DNA of 64,000 bases from Brevibacillus brevis (GTDB lineage Bacteria > Bacillota > Bacilli > Brevibacillales > Brevibacillaceae), in contig NZ_CP041767.1 in the NCBI RefSeq assembly GCF_022026395.1, positions 2,822,501 through 2,886,500 on the forward strand. The letters run 5' to 3'. How positions within the stretch are numbered: position 1 is the stretch's first letter; the number at the start of each line of letters is the position of its first letter. The position numbers and the translations under genes are program-made. The notes below the pieces were generated by a model that was not told the origin of the DNA, did no database searches, and was given only the letters and a program-made list of their open reading frames with translations. Below, piece by piece: positions 1 through 8,007 of the stretch.

Positions 1-506
1 ACAATTTCCTCTTTGCGTTCCTTATCTTCAGGTCCTATGAGGATGTGTACGTAAGAGTTTAACTGAAAATAGTCTGGCGTTAGATCACTCGGCAGTTCGT
101 CTGTTCGGAAATATTCATCTTGCTCCAATGTTCTCCCGGGCTTTAAGGTTTTTTCCTTGATGTCCGGTGTACAGGCAGGTTCGTCTTCAGGGTAGGGAAG
201 CTCCCAAGAGTCTCCAGAGGCAAACGCTTCAAGTTGATTTGTTACACCATAGCAATGACCAGTCGTGTAGGTAATTGGCTTCCGCGAAATATTCGTGACA
301 ATCGTATTTACGTGGTACATTGGTGAGTCGTATTTAGGATTGTCGATTTCGGTAACGGTTACTTGAAACCGAAGTCCTTCTTTCTTAAATGGTTTGTCAA
401 TGAAAAACATGCCGGTTGCTTTTGGTACGGCCGCGTTTACATTAACGGCGCCAGCAGTCATAACCAGCAAAAAACATACGAGTGAATAGACAATCTTGCG
501 AAACAC
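1..506 (-). CDS. Secreted protein of unknown function (3' end outside window)
   Basis: A reading frame starts at a GTG (506-504), preceded at a good distance by a strong site AGGAGGTG (520-513), and stays open to the window edge, so only the first 168 or so residues are present. The N-terminus has a basic start and a hydrophobic stretch ending at about residue 24 (VNAAV), a signal peptide with a likely signal peptidase I site and no lipobox cysteine. The mature part is hydrophilic, with two cysteines about 27 residues apart (CYG and ACTP). The chain alternates short beta-like segments, as in extracytoplasmic beta-sandwich domains, but I do not recognise a family. Confidence 0.7.
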   Translation of the reverse strand, partial: MFRKIVYSLVCFLLVMTAGAVNVNAAVPKATGMFFIDKPFKKEGLRFQVTVTEIDNPKYDSPMYHVNTIVTNISRKPITYTTGHCYGVTNQLEAFASGDSWELPYPEDEPACTPDIKEKTLKPGRTLEQDEYFRTDELPSDLTPDYFQLNSYVHILIGPEDKERKEEI

Positions 507-693
507 ACAGTTCACCTCCTCACGATTCGTTTTTGAAAAATGTGCATGGAGGCACCTTTTTAATATTCCATATATTACCTCTCTTTGCAATGTTTTTTGC
601 TCAGGAATATTTTAAATGAAAATTTTCAAAGGAAAGGTAACCCAAGACTTCCTTCTTTCGTATTGAAATAAAGGAAAAGATTATCGCTTTTCA

Positions 694-722
694 TTGAACT
701 ATGCAACGCGTCTCTCTATACT
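694..722 (+). promoter_or_regulatory. Sigma-A promoter for the DedA gene
   Basis: TTGAAC (694-699) and TATACT (717-722) are separated by exactly 17 bases. They lie 38 bases before the preferred ATG of the downstream gene and match the vegetative consensus at five of six positions each. Confidence 0.55.
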
Positions 723-760
723 GGAGAGATAAGCATTGGTAAATAATTGTGAGGGATAGC

Positions 761-1372
761 ATGCAGAACTGGATGACCCAAATTATTGAACAATATAGTT
801 ACTTCGGTATCTTGCTCATGATGGCACTGGAAAACATATTTCCGCCCATACCTTCTGAGGTGATCTTGACGTTCGGTGGATTTATGACGACGCAATCATC
901 CTTAACGGTTTTTGGCGTAATCTTGTCAGCTACAATCGGTTCTGTGATCGGGGCAATCATACTCTATGGAATCGGTTATTACCTGGATGTCAAGAAAATA
1001 GAGAAGATCGTAGAGAGATGGGGACATATTCTGCGCATTAAACCGGCAGATATCCATAAAGCAAATGAATGGTTCGACCGATACGGGTACTGGACGATCT
1101 TTTTTTGCCGCATGGTCCCATTGATCAGAAGCCTGATTTCCATTCCTGCTGGTATGACCAAAATGAACTTCCCTCTGTTTTTGTTGTTTACAACACTTGG
1201 TACGTTTATTTGGAACATCGTCCTTGTGGTGGCAGGTCACTTATTGGGGGAATCATGGGAAGACATTCTGTACTATTTCGATCTCTACTCCAATGTTGTT
1301 TATGTTGTTCTCGCATTCGCGGGGATAGCGTTCCTCATTGTTTTCCTCCGCAAACGAAAAGTGGATGCCTAG
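761..1372 (+). CDS. DedA family membrane protein
   Basis: A 203-residue integral membrane protein of the DedA/SNARE-associated family (VTT domain). The N-terminal half carries the family signature with PPIPSE after the first hydrophobic segment; the second half has the conserved arginine motif FFCRMVPLIR followed by a glycine/proline-containing re-entrant segment and two C-terminal helices. DedA proteins are linked to flipping of undecaprenyl phosphate or phospholipids and to membrane potential homeostasis; which applies here cannot be told. A GTG at 749 would extend the frame by four residues, but ATG 761 has GAGGG about six bases upstream and is preferred. The gene is monocistronic, between its own promoter and a terminator. 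Confidence 0.85.
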   Translation: MQNWMTQIIEQYSYFGILLMMALENIFPPIPSEVILTFGGFMTTQSSLTVFGVILSATIGSVIGAIILYGIGYYLDVKKIEKIVERWGHILRIKPADIHKANEWFDRYGYWTIFFCRMVPLIRSLISIPAGMTKMNFPLFLLFTTLGTFIWNIVLVVAGHLLGESWEDILYYFDLYSNVVYVVLAFAGIAFLIVFLRKRKVDA

Positions 1373-1379
1373 AACCTTC

Positions 1380-1412
1380 CAACCATCTTTCCTTCAAGGG
1401 AAGGTGGTTTTT
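1380..1412 (+). terminator. Rho-independent terminator after the DedA gene
   Basis: An inverted repeat (AACCATCTTTCC with GGAAGGTGGTT) around a short loop is followed by a run of five T. Confidence 0.7.
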
Positions 1413-1475
1413 CCATTTGGAACCAAGAGGTAAACATATTATAAAAAGTCGTAATTTTCTTGCAAATACAAAGCG

Positions 1476-1492
1476 CCTTAATTGCGTTAAGG
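1476..1492. repeat. Short inverted repeat in the amidohydrolase leader
   Basis: CCTTAA and TTAAGG form a perfect 6-bp dyad with a 5-base spacer, about 65 bases before the start codon. It could be a regulator site or the base of a leader hairpin. I could not match the leader to a known riboswitch. Confidence 0.35.
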
Positions 1493-1556
1493 TGAGAGAA
1501 GGTGGAGCAGGTGACATGGGCACCGCCCTTATTCTTGAGGCTGGAGGAGATGCAAC

Positions 1557-3041
1557 TTGATCGATTTGTTACTCGTAAACGGCGTAGTCATTACCATGGA
1601 CAAAGACCGTCGGGTATTACAGGACGGGGCAGTCGCCATTGATAAAGGAAGAATTGTAGAGGTGGGCGACACTCCACTTCTAATAGACAAGTATCCCGCG
1701 CAAAAGGTAATCGACTGCGCGCATCATTGTATACTCCCAGGCTTCGTTGACGCACATGGTCATGGCGGACATTCGTTGTTCAAAACGATTGCGACGGACA
1801 ATATCAACGACTGGATGCCAATCATGACCAACACGTATAAGCACTACGTGACAGACGATTTTTGGTACTACGAGGGCAAGTTGTCGGCACTGGAGAGGCT
1901 TAAAGCTGGGATTACGACAGGTGTTAGCGTACTCGGCTCGATGCCGCGCTCGGATGATCCGATTTTTGCCTTGAATCACGCCAAAGCGTACAACGAGGTG
2001 GGTGTTCGCGAAATCGTAGCGACAGGTCCATGCAACCCACCGTGGCCGCATCCTTTCAGCCGCTGGATCGATGGACAAAAAGTAACGAAGGAAGTCACCT
2101 ATGAGCAGGTTCTCGCTGGAGCAGAAGCAGTGATCGAAGCCCTGAATCATACGAACAACGATAAAACGAGAGCATACATAACTCCCTTTGTCATCGTGAC
2201 CTCTGTCAATCCGTCTTATCCGACACCAGCTGACCAATTGTTTGGCTTAACCGATTTCGACCGGTACCAAGCGCGGAAAATCAGGGAGATTGCGAAAAAG
2301 TACGACACGCGCATCCATTCCGATGCTTTTGGAGGCATGATTCACCTCGCGATTCAAGACAAAGAGTACGCGCTCTTAGGTCCAGATGTACACTTGCAGC
2401 ATTGTCGGGGAATTTCTTTTGACGAGGCGAAAATTTTGGCCGAAACAGGAACGAATGTGAGTGCTTCTCCTGGTTTTGGTCAAATCAATGCACGCACCCC
2501 GATTACGGAATTGCTGGAGATGGGAGCCACTGTTGCGATCACAACAGACGGCACCTCGCCGATGACTCCTTTTGACATGTTCCAGGCCATGCGCAGAATG
2601 CAACTGTTGCAACAAGCGGCGTTGCGCGATTATTACTACCTCCCGCCGGGCAAGCTGCTGGAAATGGTCACGATTGACGCGGCGCGCTGTGTGGGCTGGG
2701 ACGATGAGCTGGGGTCGCTGGAAGCTGGTAAAAAAGCGGACGTCATTACAGTAAATATGCATCAGGCCCACTTGAATCCCGAAAACATGCATGTCCATCG
2801 TGTTGTCTATCAGGCAGTCGGTGGAGATGTGAACCATGTCATTGTCGACGGTGAACTGATTATGGACGAACGCCGTGTGTTGACTGTGGATGAAAAGCAA
2901 ATTCTCAAGGAAGCGAATGAAGAGGCGAATCGCACAATCGAGCGGGCAGGCCTGGAAGTCTACATGCAGCCAAGCAAGTATTTCTGGGGGCATGCGCGAG
3001 CTTATTTGGATGAGAGAAGATTTGACCCGACGAAATTGTAG
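1557..3041 (+). CDS. Amidohydrolase / SsnA-like metal-dependent hydrolase or deaminase
   Basis: A 494-residue member of the amidohydrolase superfamily, in the cytosine deaminase/atrazine chlorohydrolase/MTA-SAH deaminase branch. The N-terminal beta-sandwich leads into the TIM barrel with the HxH metal motif (H67, H69), then H254, the HLQHC segment (H279/H282) and the metal Asp in TTDGT (about D331). The C-terminal sandwich (EAGKKADVITVN) closes the fold. It starts at TTG 1557, six bases after GGAGGAGA; no better ATG fits. The substrate is unknown: the downstream ABC importer of organic anions or pyrimidine-type ligands and the tryptophan dioxygenase gene suggest catabolism of an imported nitrogenous compound, which is inference only. 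Confidence 0.8.
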   Translation: MIDLLLVNGVVITMDKDRRVLQDGAVAIDKGRIVEVGDTPLLIDKYPAQKVIDCAHHCILPGFVDAHGHGGHSLFKTIATDNINDWMPIMTNTYKHYVTDDFWYYEGKLSALERLKAGITTGVSVLGSMPRSDDPIFALNHAKAYNEVGVREIVATGPCNPPWPHPFSRWIDGQKVTKEVTYEQVLAGAEAVIEALNHTNNDKTRAYITPFVIVTSVNPSYPTPADQLFGLTDFDRYQARKIREIAKKYDTRIHSDAFGGMIHLAIQDKEYALLGPDVHLQHCRGISFDEAKILAETGTNVSASPGFGQINARTPITELLEMGATVAITTDGTSPMTPFDMFQAMRRMQLLQQAALRDYYYLPPGKLLEMVTIDAARCVGWDDELGSLEAGKKADVITVNMHQAHLNPENMHVHRVVYQAVGGDVNHVIVDGELIMDERRVLTVDEKQILKEANEEANRTIERAGLEVYMQPSKYFWGHARAYLDERRFDPTKL

Positions 3042-3090
3042 TTTGGAGAATGTTAATGCTGCACCTAAAGTGTTGCCCTTGCATTGAATA

Positions 3091-3122
3091 GGAGAAGGTG
3101 CCCGCCGCCTTCCCTTTTTTTA
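3091..3122 (+). terminator. Terminator after the amidohydrolase
   Basis: A GAAGG/CCTTC-based stem with a GC-rich loop, followed by seven T, lies between the amidohydrolase and the ABC operon. The transporter therefore probably has its own promoter. Confidence 0.6.
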
Positions 3123-3133
3123 TTGGATTATAG

Positions 3134-3162
3134 TTGACAAAAACGATAGGATTAATCATTAT
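3134..3162 (+). promoter_or_regulatory. Sigma-A promoter for the ABC transporter operon
   Basis: A perfect -35 TTGACA (3134-3139) is followed after 17 bases by CATTAT (3157-3162), a weak -10. Confidence 0.5.
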
Positions 3163-3175
3163 TTATTCATAATCC
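3149..3175. promoter_or_regulatory. Candidate operator overlapping the ABC operon promoter
   Basis: GGATTA and TAATCC form a perfect 6-bp inverted repeat with a 15-base AT-rich spacer covering the predicted -10. Its position suits a repressor; the factor is not identified. Confidence 0.35.
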
Positions 3176-3210
3176 CCATCGACTAAGTTGGAATAAAAAG
3201 AGGTGCAGTC

Positions 3211-4053
3211 ATGTATCTGACTATTGATAATGTTACGAAACATTTTGTGGATGAACAGAAACAAAAAGTAAAGGTGCTCGATGATATCAATCTGGAAGTG
3301 GAAAAGGGCAGCTTCGTTTCCATTGTCGGCCCCTCTGGCTGTGGAAAATCGACGCTGCTCTACTTGATAGCGGGATTGGATCAACCGGACAGCGGTGACA
3401 TACACGTTGCTGGCAACAAAGTGAATAAGCCCGGCCCCGACAGAGTCGTCGTTTTTCAAGAAGCAGGGTTATTTCCATGGCTGACCGTTTTGGAAAATGT
3501 TACATACGGACTCAAGTTAAAGAAAATGTCTGCAGCGAAAGCCAACGAAAAGGCGCTGGAAGTGCTCAAAATGGTCCATTTGAGCAAGTATGTTCATTCC
3601 TATCCCCATCAGCTCTCAGGCGGGATGAAGCAACGCGTAGCCATAGCTCGGGCACTTGTCATGGAACCCGACATTTTACTGATGGATGAACCTTTCTCGG
3701 CGCTGGATGAACAGACGCGAATGGTTCTTCATAAGGAGTTGCTTGAGATTTGGCGGACGACCAAGGTCACGATTTTTTTCGTTACCCATAATATCCGGGA
3801 GGCCGTTTTGCTTGCGGAGAGGATCGTCGTTTTTGCCACACGCCCCGGAAAAATCAAGGAGATCATTGCGGTTCCTGCTATGCGCGATGGAGTCATGCCG
3901 GACAGTGTGACAGTCAACACGGAGCAGAAGGTGCTGTCGATCCTGCAAGAAGAGATAGAAAAGGTGCTGAAGGAGGAAATGGGCAATGACTACAGCTTTA
4001 AGACGGGTCATCTTCATCGCTATGATAGCGGCGATATGGGAAGTCACATCTAA
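3211..4053 (+). CDS. ABC transporter ATPase, nitrate/sulfonate/taurine type
   Basis: A 280-residue ATP-binding subunit of the SsuB/TauB/ThiZ group. Visible motifs are Walker A GPSGCGKST (40-48), Q-loop FQE (82-84), signature LSGG (135-138) and Walker B LLMDE (156-160), followed by the H-loop in FFVTHN. It would energise uptake through the permease encoded next, with which its 3' end overlaps by 68 bases. The start ATG has AAGAGGTG at proper spacing. The ligand could be a sulfonate, a pyrimidine precursor or another small organic molecule; the ATPase cannot decide this. Confidence 0.9.
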   Translation: MYLTIDNVTKHFVDEQKQKVKVLDDINLEVEKGSFVSIVGPSGCGKSTLLYLIAGLDQPDSGDIHVAGNKVNKPGPDRVVVFQEAGLFPWLTVLENVTYGLKLKKMSAAKANEKALEVLKMVHLSKYVHSYPHQLSGGMKQRVAIARALVMEPDILLMDEPFSALDEQTRMVLHKELLEIWRTTKVTIFFVTHNIREAVLLAERIVVFATRPGKIKEIIAVPAMRDGVMPDSVTVNTEQKVLSILQEEIEKVLKEEMGNDYSFKTGHLHRYDSGDMGSHI

Positions 4054-4741
4054 ATTATCCGGGTTGCCATCGTTCATGTTTCCTAGCTTGACCCAGATTT
4101 TTGAAACACTCGTAAATGGCTTGATAAGCGGGCAAATTACCGCCGCGATTGGAAAAAGCATGGGACGAATCCTGTTGGGCTTTCTCATTGCCATTATCGT
4201 CGGACTAATATTGGGTTACTTCATTTGGAGATACAAACTCGTAGAAGATACGCTTGGGTTTGTCGTGACGGCGCTTCAATCTATTCCGAGCATTGTCTGG
4301 TTCCCGCTTGCGATTATCTGGTTTGGCTTAAATGACTTCTCCATTCTGTTCATCGTGACGATTGGGGCGACCTGGACGATGACGGTCAACGCGACCAGCG
4401 GTTTTAAAAATGTCCCGCCGCTATATCAGCGGGTAGCCAAAACTTACGGTTCGACTGGCTTTCACTTTGTACGAACAGTCATTCTTCCTGCATCCGTACC
4501 ACAGATCATCTCAGGGCTTCGAATCGCTTGGGCATTTTCCTGGCGGGCACTCATGGCTGGTGAGCTGCTCGGGGGTGGCGGTGGTCTCGGTCAACTGCTC
4601 GAGATGGGACGTTCCCTTGGACAAATGGATTTGGTGATATCTGTCATGATCATTATTGCGATCATCGGTACCGTCGTCGATAATGTTGTCTTTTCACGGA
4701 TCGAACGCAACGTTCAGATGAAGTGGGGAGTCCATTCATAA
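3986..4741 (+). CDS. ABC transporter permease, SsuC/TauC/ThiX type
   Basis: A 251-residue inner-membrane permease with about six hydrophobic segments and the cytoplasmic EAA-type loop (around FRIAWAFSWRALMAGELL). The start lies inside the ATPase gene; AGGAGG at 3971-3976 sits nine bases before ATG 3986 and supports translational coupling. With the ATPase and the lipoprotein it makes a complete importer of the nitrate/sulfonate/taurine/HMP-precursor family. Confidence 0.9.
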   Translation: MTTALRRVIFIAMIAAIWEVTSKLSGLPSFMFPSLTQIFETLVNGLISGQITAAIGKSMGRILLGFLIAIIVGLILGYFIWRYKLVEDTLGFVVTALQSIPSIVWFPLAIIWFGLNDFSILFIVTIGATWTMTVNATSGFKNVPPLYQRVAKTYGSTGFHFVRTVILPASVPQIISGLRIAWAFSWRALMAGELLGGGGGLGQLLEMGRSLGQMDLVISVMIIIAIIGTVVDNVVFSRIERNVQMKWGVHS

Positions 4742-4769
4742 AAGAAAAATAGCGAAGGAGTGTCGTCAC

Positions 4770-5765
4770 ATGCTTAAAAAAGTGATCAGTACCGTTGTCG
4801 CATCCCTATTATTGATGGGGATTGCGAGCGGGTGCTCTACGGGCGGAGCAGAATCCTCTGAAAAGGAAGTAAAGATCGGATATTTCCCGAATCTTACCCA
4901 TAGCGCAACGATCATTGCACTGGAGAAAGGCTATTTCAAGGAAGCTTTCGGTGCGGATGTAAAAATTCAAACCAAAACGGTCGCCAATGGCGGATTATTT
5001 ATGGAAGCAATGGCAACAAAAGCAATTGATGTAGGGACAGTCGGACCTGGACCGTTGTTGAACTTTTATGTCAAGCATCCCGGTTATCGTTTGATTTCAG
5101 GAGCGGTCAATGGCGGAGCTGTTCTCGTCATGAATGGTTCAACCAACATTACCGAACTAAAAGATGTAAAAGGCAAAAAAATCGCGATTCCGGTAATCGG
5201 CAGCACACAGGATGTCATGCTCAGAAAAGCATTGGATGAGGTTGGCCTCAAACCGACGACGAATGGTGGGGATGTGGAACTGTATGCGGCGGCTCCGGCA
5301 GATACGGCAGCATTATTCGTACAAAAATCCGTTGACGGTGCAGCAACCCAGGAGCCGTGGGGATATGTACTGGAAAATAAGGCGGGAGGAAAATTACTTT
5401 TGGACTGGGATCAATTCGCTTGGGGGAAAGAATCAACGAATACAGTAGTAGCAGCCAGCGATGAATTTTTGAAACGAGAAGGATTGGCAACCGCTTACCT
5501 GCAAGCTCATAAAAAGGCAGTCAAATTCATTCAAGAAAATCCCGAAGAAAGCCAAGACCTGATCATCAAGCATCTGAAAAATCTGACTGGCAAAGAGTTG
5601 AGCAAAAAAGAAGTGCAGGCAGCCTTTTCCCGTTTGGAAGTAACAACAGCGGTTAATGAAAAAGTTATTCAGGAAATGGCAGATATCAGCCAGGAAGCGG
5701 GCTATATTCCGAGTAATAAAATCGATGGTCTGATAGATTTGAAATATTTGGAATCAGCGAAATAA
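4770..5765 (+). CDS. ABC transporter substrate-binding lipoprotein, SsuA/NMT1-like
   Basis: A 331-residue lipoprotein. The signal peptide ends in a lipobox (IASGCS), so Cys22 would be lipidated and anchored outside the membrane. The mature part starts with the family hallmark [21 protein letters not shown], and residues [17 protein letters not shown] resemble the hinge region of periplasmic-binding-protein type 2 folds. It follows its permease by 28 bases with GAAGGAGTG before the ATG. Ligand unknown; the protein resembles sulfonate and aliphatic-anion binders more than amino acid binders. Confidence 0.88.
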   Translation: MLKKVISTVVASLLLMGIASGCSTGGAESSEKEVKIGYFPNLTHSATIIALEKGYFKEAFGADVKIQTKTVANGGLFMEAMATKAIDVGTVGPGPLLNFYVKHPGYRLISGAVNGGAVLVMNGSTNITELKDVKGKKIAIPVIGSTQDVMLRKALDEVGLKPTTNGGDVELYAAAPADTAALFVQKSVDGAATQEPWGYVLENKAGGKLLLDWDQFAWGKESTNTVVAASDEFLKREGLATAYLQAHKKAVKFIQENPEESQDLIIKHLKNLTGKELSKKEVQAAFSRLEVTTAVNEKVIQEMADISQEAGYIPSNKIDGLIDLKYLESAK

Positions 5766-5845
5766 AATCGGGTGAGAAGGAGGGTGATTCAGCAGGAGGT
5801 TCGAGGGGTGGAAAGGAATTAGATGGGAAAGGAGGTCATACCACG

Positions 5846-6706
5846 ATGAGACCACATGAACAAGGAAGTAATCAACCAAACGACAGCTCATTGGAGACAC
5901 AGATTCATACTGATTTTCAAAAAGAAATGACGTACGGCGATTACTTACAGCTCGATCAAATCTTGTCGAGTCAACAGCGTCAATCCACCCATCATGATGA
6001 AATGCTGTTTATTATCATTCATCAGGTGAGTGAGCTTTGGATGAAACAAATTTTGCACGAACTGTCAGCAGCAAACGAATGCATCTGCAATCACGATCTG
6101 GAGCCAGCTTTCAAAATGTTCGCGCGAGTCTCGCGTATCCAGCAGCAATTGATTAAATCGTGGGATGTCCTTTCTACATTGACGCCAGCCGATTACCTCC
6201 AGTTCCGTGACACGCTGGGTCATTCGTCCGGTTTTCAATCTTACCAAAACAGACTCATCGAATTTACATTAGGATACAAGAACCAGCATGTCCTAGCGGT
6301 GTATACGCATCAACCAGAGCTTCACGCCAAAATGAGTGCGGCCTTGCAGCAGCCAAGCATTTACGATGCGGCGATCAGGGAGATGGCTGTTCGGGGCTTG
6401 CCGATTGATCCGGAATGTTTGAATCGCGATTGGTCACAGCCATATCAACCAAATCAGAGTGTCGAGCAAGCCTGGCTGACTGTGTATCGAAATGTGAACC
6501 AATATTGGGATCTGTACGAGTTGGCAGAAAAGCTGGTGGACATCGCCAGCCAGCAACAACAATGGCGTTTTAACCATATGACGACAGTCGAACGCATCAT
6601 AGGCCAAAAGCCGGGAACCGGAGGGTCATCGGGCGTCATGTACTTACGCAGAGCGCTCGATCACCGTTTTTTCCCGGAGCTATGGAGCTTGCGGACGTTG
6701 TTGTAA
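5846..6706 (+). CDS. kynA: Tryptophan 2,3-dioxygenase
   Basis: A 286-residue haem enzyme that opens the indole ring of L-tryptophan to N-formylkynurenine, the first step of the kynurenine pathway. Conserved segments are clear: [17 protein letters not shown] near residue 50 (substrate and distal haem pocket), [24 protein letters not shown] carrying the proximal haem histidine, and [12 protein letters not shown] near the C-terminus. Length is normal for the bacterial enzyme. The start has AAAGGAGGTC at ideal spacing. It follows the ABC operon by 80 purine-rich bases without a terminator, so read-through is likely. No kynB or kynU is in the window, so the fate of formylkynurenine is not shown here. 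Confidence 0.95.
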   Translation: MRPHEQGSNQPNDSSLETQIHTDFQKEMTYGDYLQLDQILSSQQRQSTHHDEMLFIIIHQVSELWMKQILHELSAANECICNHDLEPAFKMFARVSRIQQQLIKSWDVLSTLTPADYLQFRDTLGHSSGFQSYQNRLIEFTLGYKNQHVLAVYTHQPELHAKMSAALQQPSIYDAAIREMAVRGLPIDPECLNRDWSQPYQPNQSVEQAWLTVYRNVNQYWDLYELAEKLVDIASQQQQWRFNHMTTVERIIGQKPGTGGSSGVMYLRRALDHRFFPELWSLRTLL

Positions 6707-6726
6707 AAAACTCTTCAAAAAAAGCG

Positions 6727-6760
6727 AAAAAAGCGTCTTGGGGACCCAAGGCGCTTTTTT
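6727..6760 (+). terminator. Strong terminator after kynA
   Basis: AAAAAAGCGTCTTGGG pairs with CCCAAGGCGCTTTTTT around a 2-base centre. The A-tract and T-tract make it usable from either side. Confidence 0.9.
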
Positions 6761-6808
6761 CGATTGTAGTACTCCTTTCACATTTTTTCACATATCTTAC
6801 CTAATATT

Positions 6809-6822
6809 GGGTACAAATACCC
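6809..6822. repeat. Inverted repeat upstream of the MoxR operon promoter
   Basis: GGGTA-CAAA-TACCC is a perfect dyad about ten bases before the predicted -35 element, a position suited to an activator or repressor. Confidence 0.35.
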
Positions 6823-6830
6823 TTCTTTTC

Positions 6831-6858
6831 CTGACAAACATATGTTTTCATTTTTAAT
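6831..6858 (+). promoter_or_regulatory. Candidate sigma-A promoter of the MoxR-VWA operon
   Basis: CTGACA (6831-6836) and TTTAAT (6853-6858) are 16 bases apart, with one mismatch each to consensus. Confidence 0.45.
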
Positions 6859-6870
6859 AGTGTACCTATT
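6856..6870. repeat. Inverted repeat at the predicted transcription start of the MoxR operon
   Basis: AATAG-TGTAC-CTATT is a perfect 5-bp dyad that begins inside the -10 element and covers the expected +1, a classic repressor position. Confidence 0.35.
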
Positions 6871-6906
6871 TTTTCAAGAACAACCAGAAATGGAGTGGGC
6901 ATTTGG

Positions 6907-8007
6907 ATGGAAACAATGAAGCCACCTATGGAAGTGTTATATGACAAACAGCTGAATGCGCTGCGATCCCATGATAAAGGGGCAAAACCTCCCAATTGGC
7001 TGATGTCGCCCAGAGCTGTGCGCGACTTTATTTTAGGAACGGATGAACCTCTCTCTTATGAGGGTGAAAGTATACCGATTACGAAAAAGTTTTATGGAGA
7101 CGATGTGCTTATTGAGCGCGCGATCGTCACGTTGGCAGGCAATCGCGGTTTGATGCTAGTTGGTGAGCCTGGAACGGCAAAAACGATGCTGTCTGAGCTG
7201 CTGTCTGCGGCCATCTCCGGTACAAGCACGAATACGATCCAAGGCACCGCGGGAACGACGGAGGATATGATCAAATACTCCTGGAACTACGCGATGTTGC
7301 TGGACAAAGGTCCTTCTCTGCAAGCGTTGGTTCCCTCCCCGCTGTACACCGGAATGAGTAAAGGAATCATTACCCGTTTTGAAGAGATTACCCGTTGTCC
7401 TTTTGAGGTTCAAGACGTGTTGATTAGTATTTTGAGTGACAAGGTGATGAACATTCCCGAGCTGTCAGACGGCATCCTGTTTGCAAAGCCCGGTTTTAAT
7501 ATCATTGCAACAGCGAACCTGCGGGACAAAGGCGTCAATGAAATGAGCAGCGCGCTCAAACGCCGTTTTAACTTTGAGACAATCGCGCCGATTAATCATG
7601 TGAAAATGGAAGCCCAAATTATCGAATCCCAAGCAAAAGTGATCCTGGAACAAAGTGGCGTAAACATCGAAATCGATCGCGATGTGGTTGAGATATTGGC
7701 GACGACCTTCATGGAGCTGCGCATGGGCGAGACGAAGGAAGGATTCAAAATCGACTCCCCTCAATCCGTGATGAGTACAGCTGAAGCCGTATCCGTCTAT
7801 GTCCAGAGTGCAATGACATCCCATTACTATGATGGCAGGCCAATTTCCATGGATCGACTGGTACAGAATATGCTGGGAGCCGTCGTCAAGGAAAACCAAA
7901 AGGACGCAAATATCCTGAAAACCTACTTTACCAAAGTGGTCAAAGAACGGGCAAAGGAAGAGGGTCTATGGGGAACTTATTACAACGAGAAGAAATGGAT
8001 CAAATAA
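6907..8007 (+). CDS. MoxR-type AAA+ ATPase
   Basis: A 366-residue AAA+ protein of the MoxR/RavA group, which typically works with VWA proteins as a chaperone or remodelling motor. Walker A is GEPGTAKT (about 86-93), sensor 1 lies in IIATANLRD, and the arginine-finger region is SALKRRFNF. The Walker B segment reads IITRFEEITR, so the usual Asp before the catalytic Glu appears to be Glu. ATG 6907 is preferred over an upstream GTG (6895) because GGAGTGGG sits about seven bases before it. It is the first gene of a six-gene operon and overlaps the next gene by 40 bases. Confidence 0.88.
   Translation: METMKPPMEVLYDKQLNALRSHDKGAKPPNWLMSPRAVRDFILGTDEPLSYEGESIPITKKFYGDDVLIERAIVTLAGNRGLMLVGEPGTAKTMLSELLSAAISGTSTNTIQGTAGTTEDMIKYSWNYAMLLDKGPSLQALVPSPLYTGMSKGIITRFEEITRCPFEVQDVLISILSDKVMNIPELSDGILFAKPGFNIIATANLRDKGVNEMSSALKRRFNFETIAPINHVKMEAQIIESQAKVILEQSGVNIEIDRDVVEILATTFMELRMGETKEGFKIDSPQSVMSTAEAVSVYVQSAMTSHYYDGRPISMDRLVQNMLGAVVKENQKDANILKTYFTKVVKERAKEEGLWGTYYNEKKWIK

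Noticed and set aside
926-1240. Open frame antisense to the DedA gene
   Set aside because: No ribosome site and a composition typical of an antisense shadow of a membrane protein gene.
1435-1556. T-box or purine/guanidine riboswitch before the amidohydrolase
   Set aside because: The conserved core sequences of these RNA classes are not present; only a short dyad is supported.
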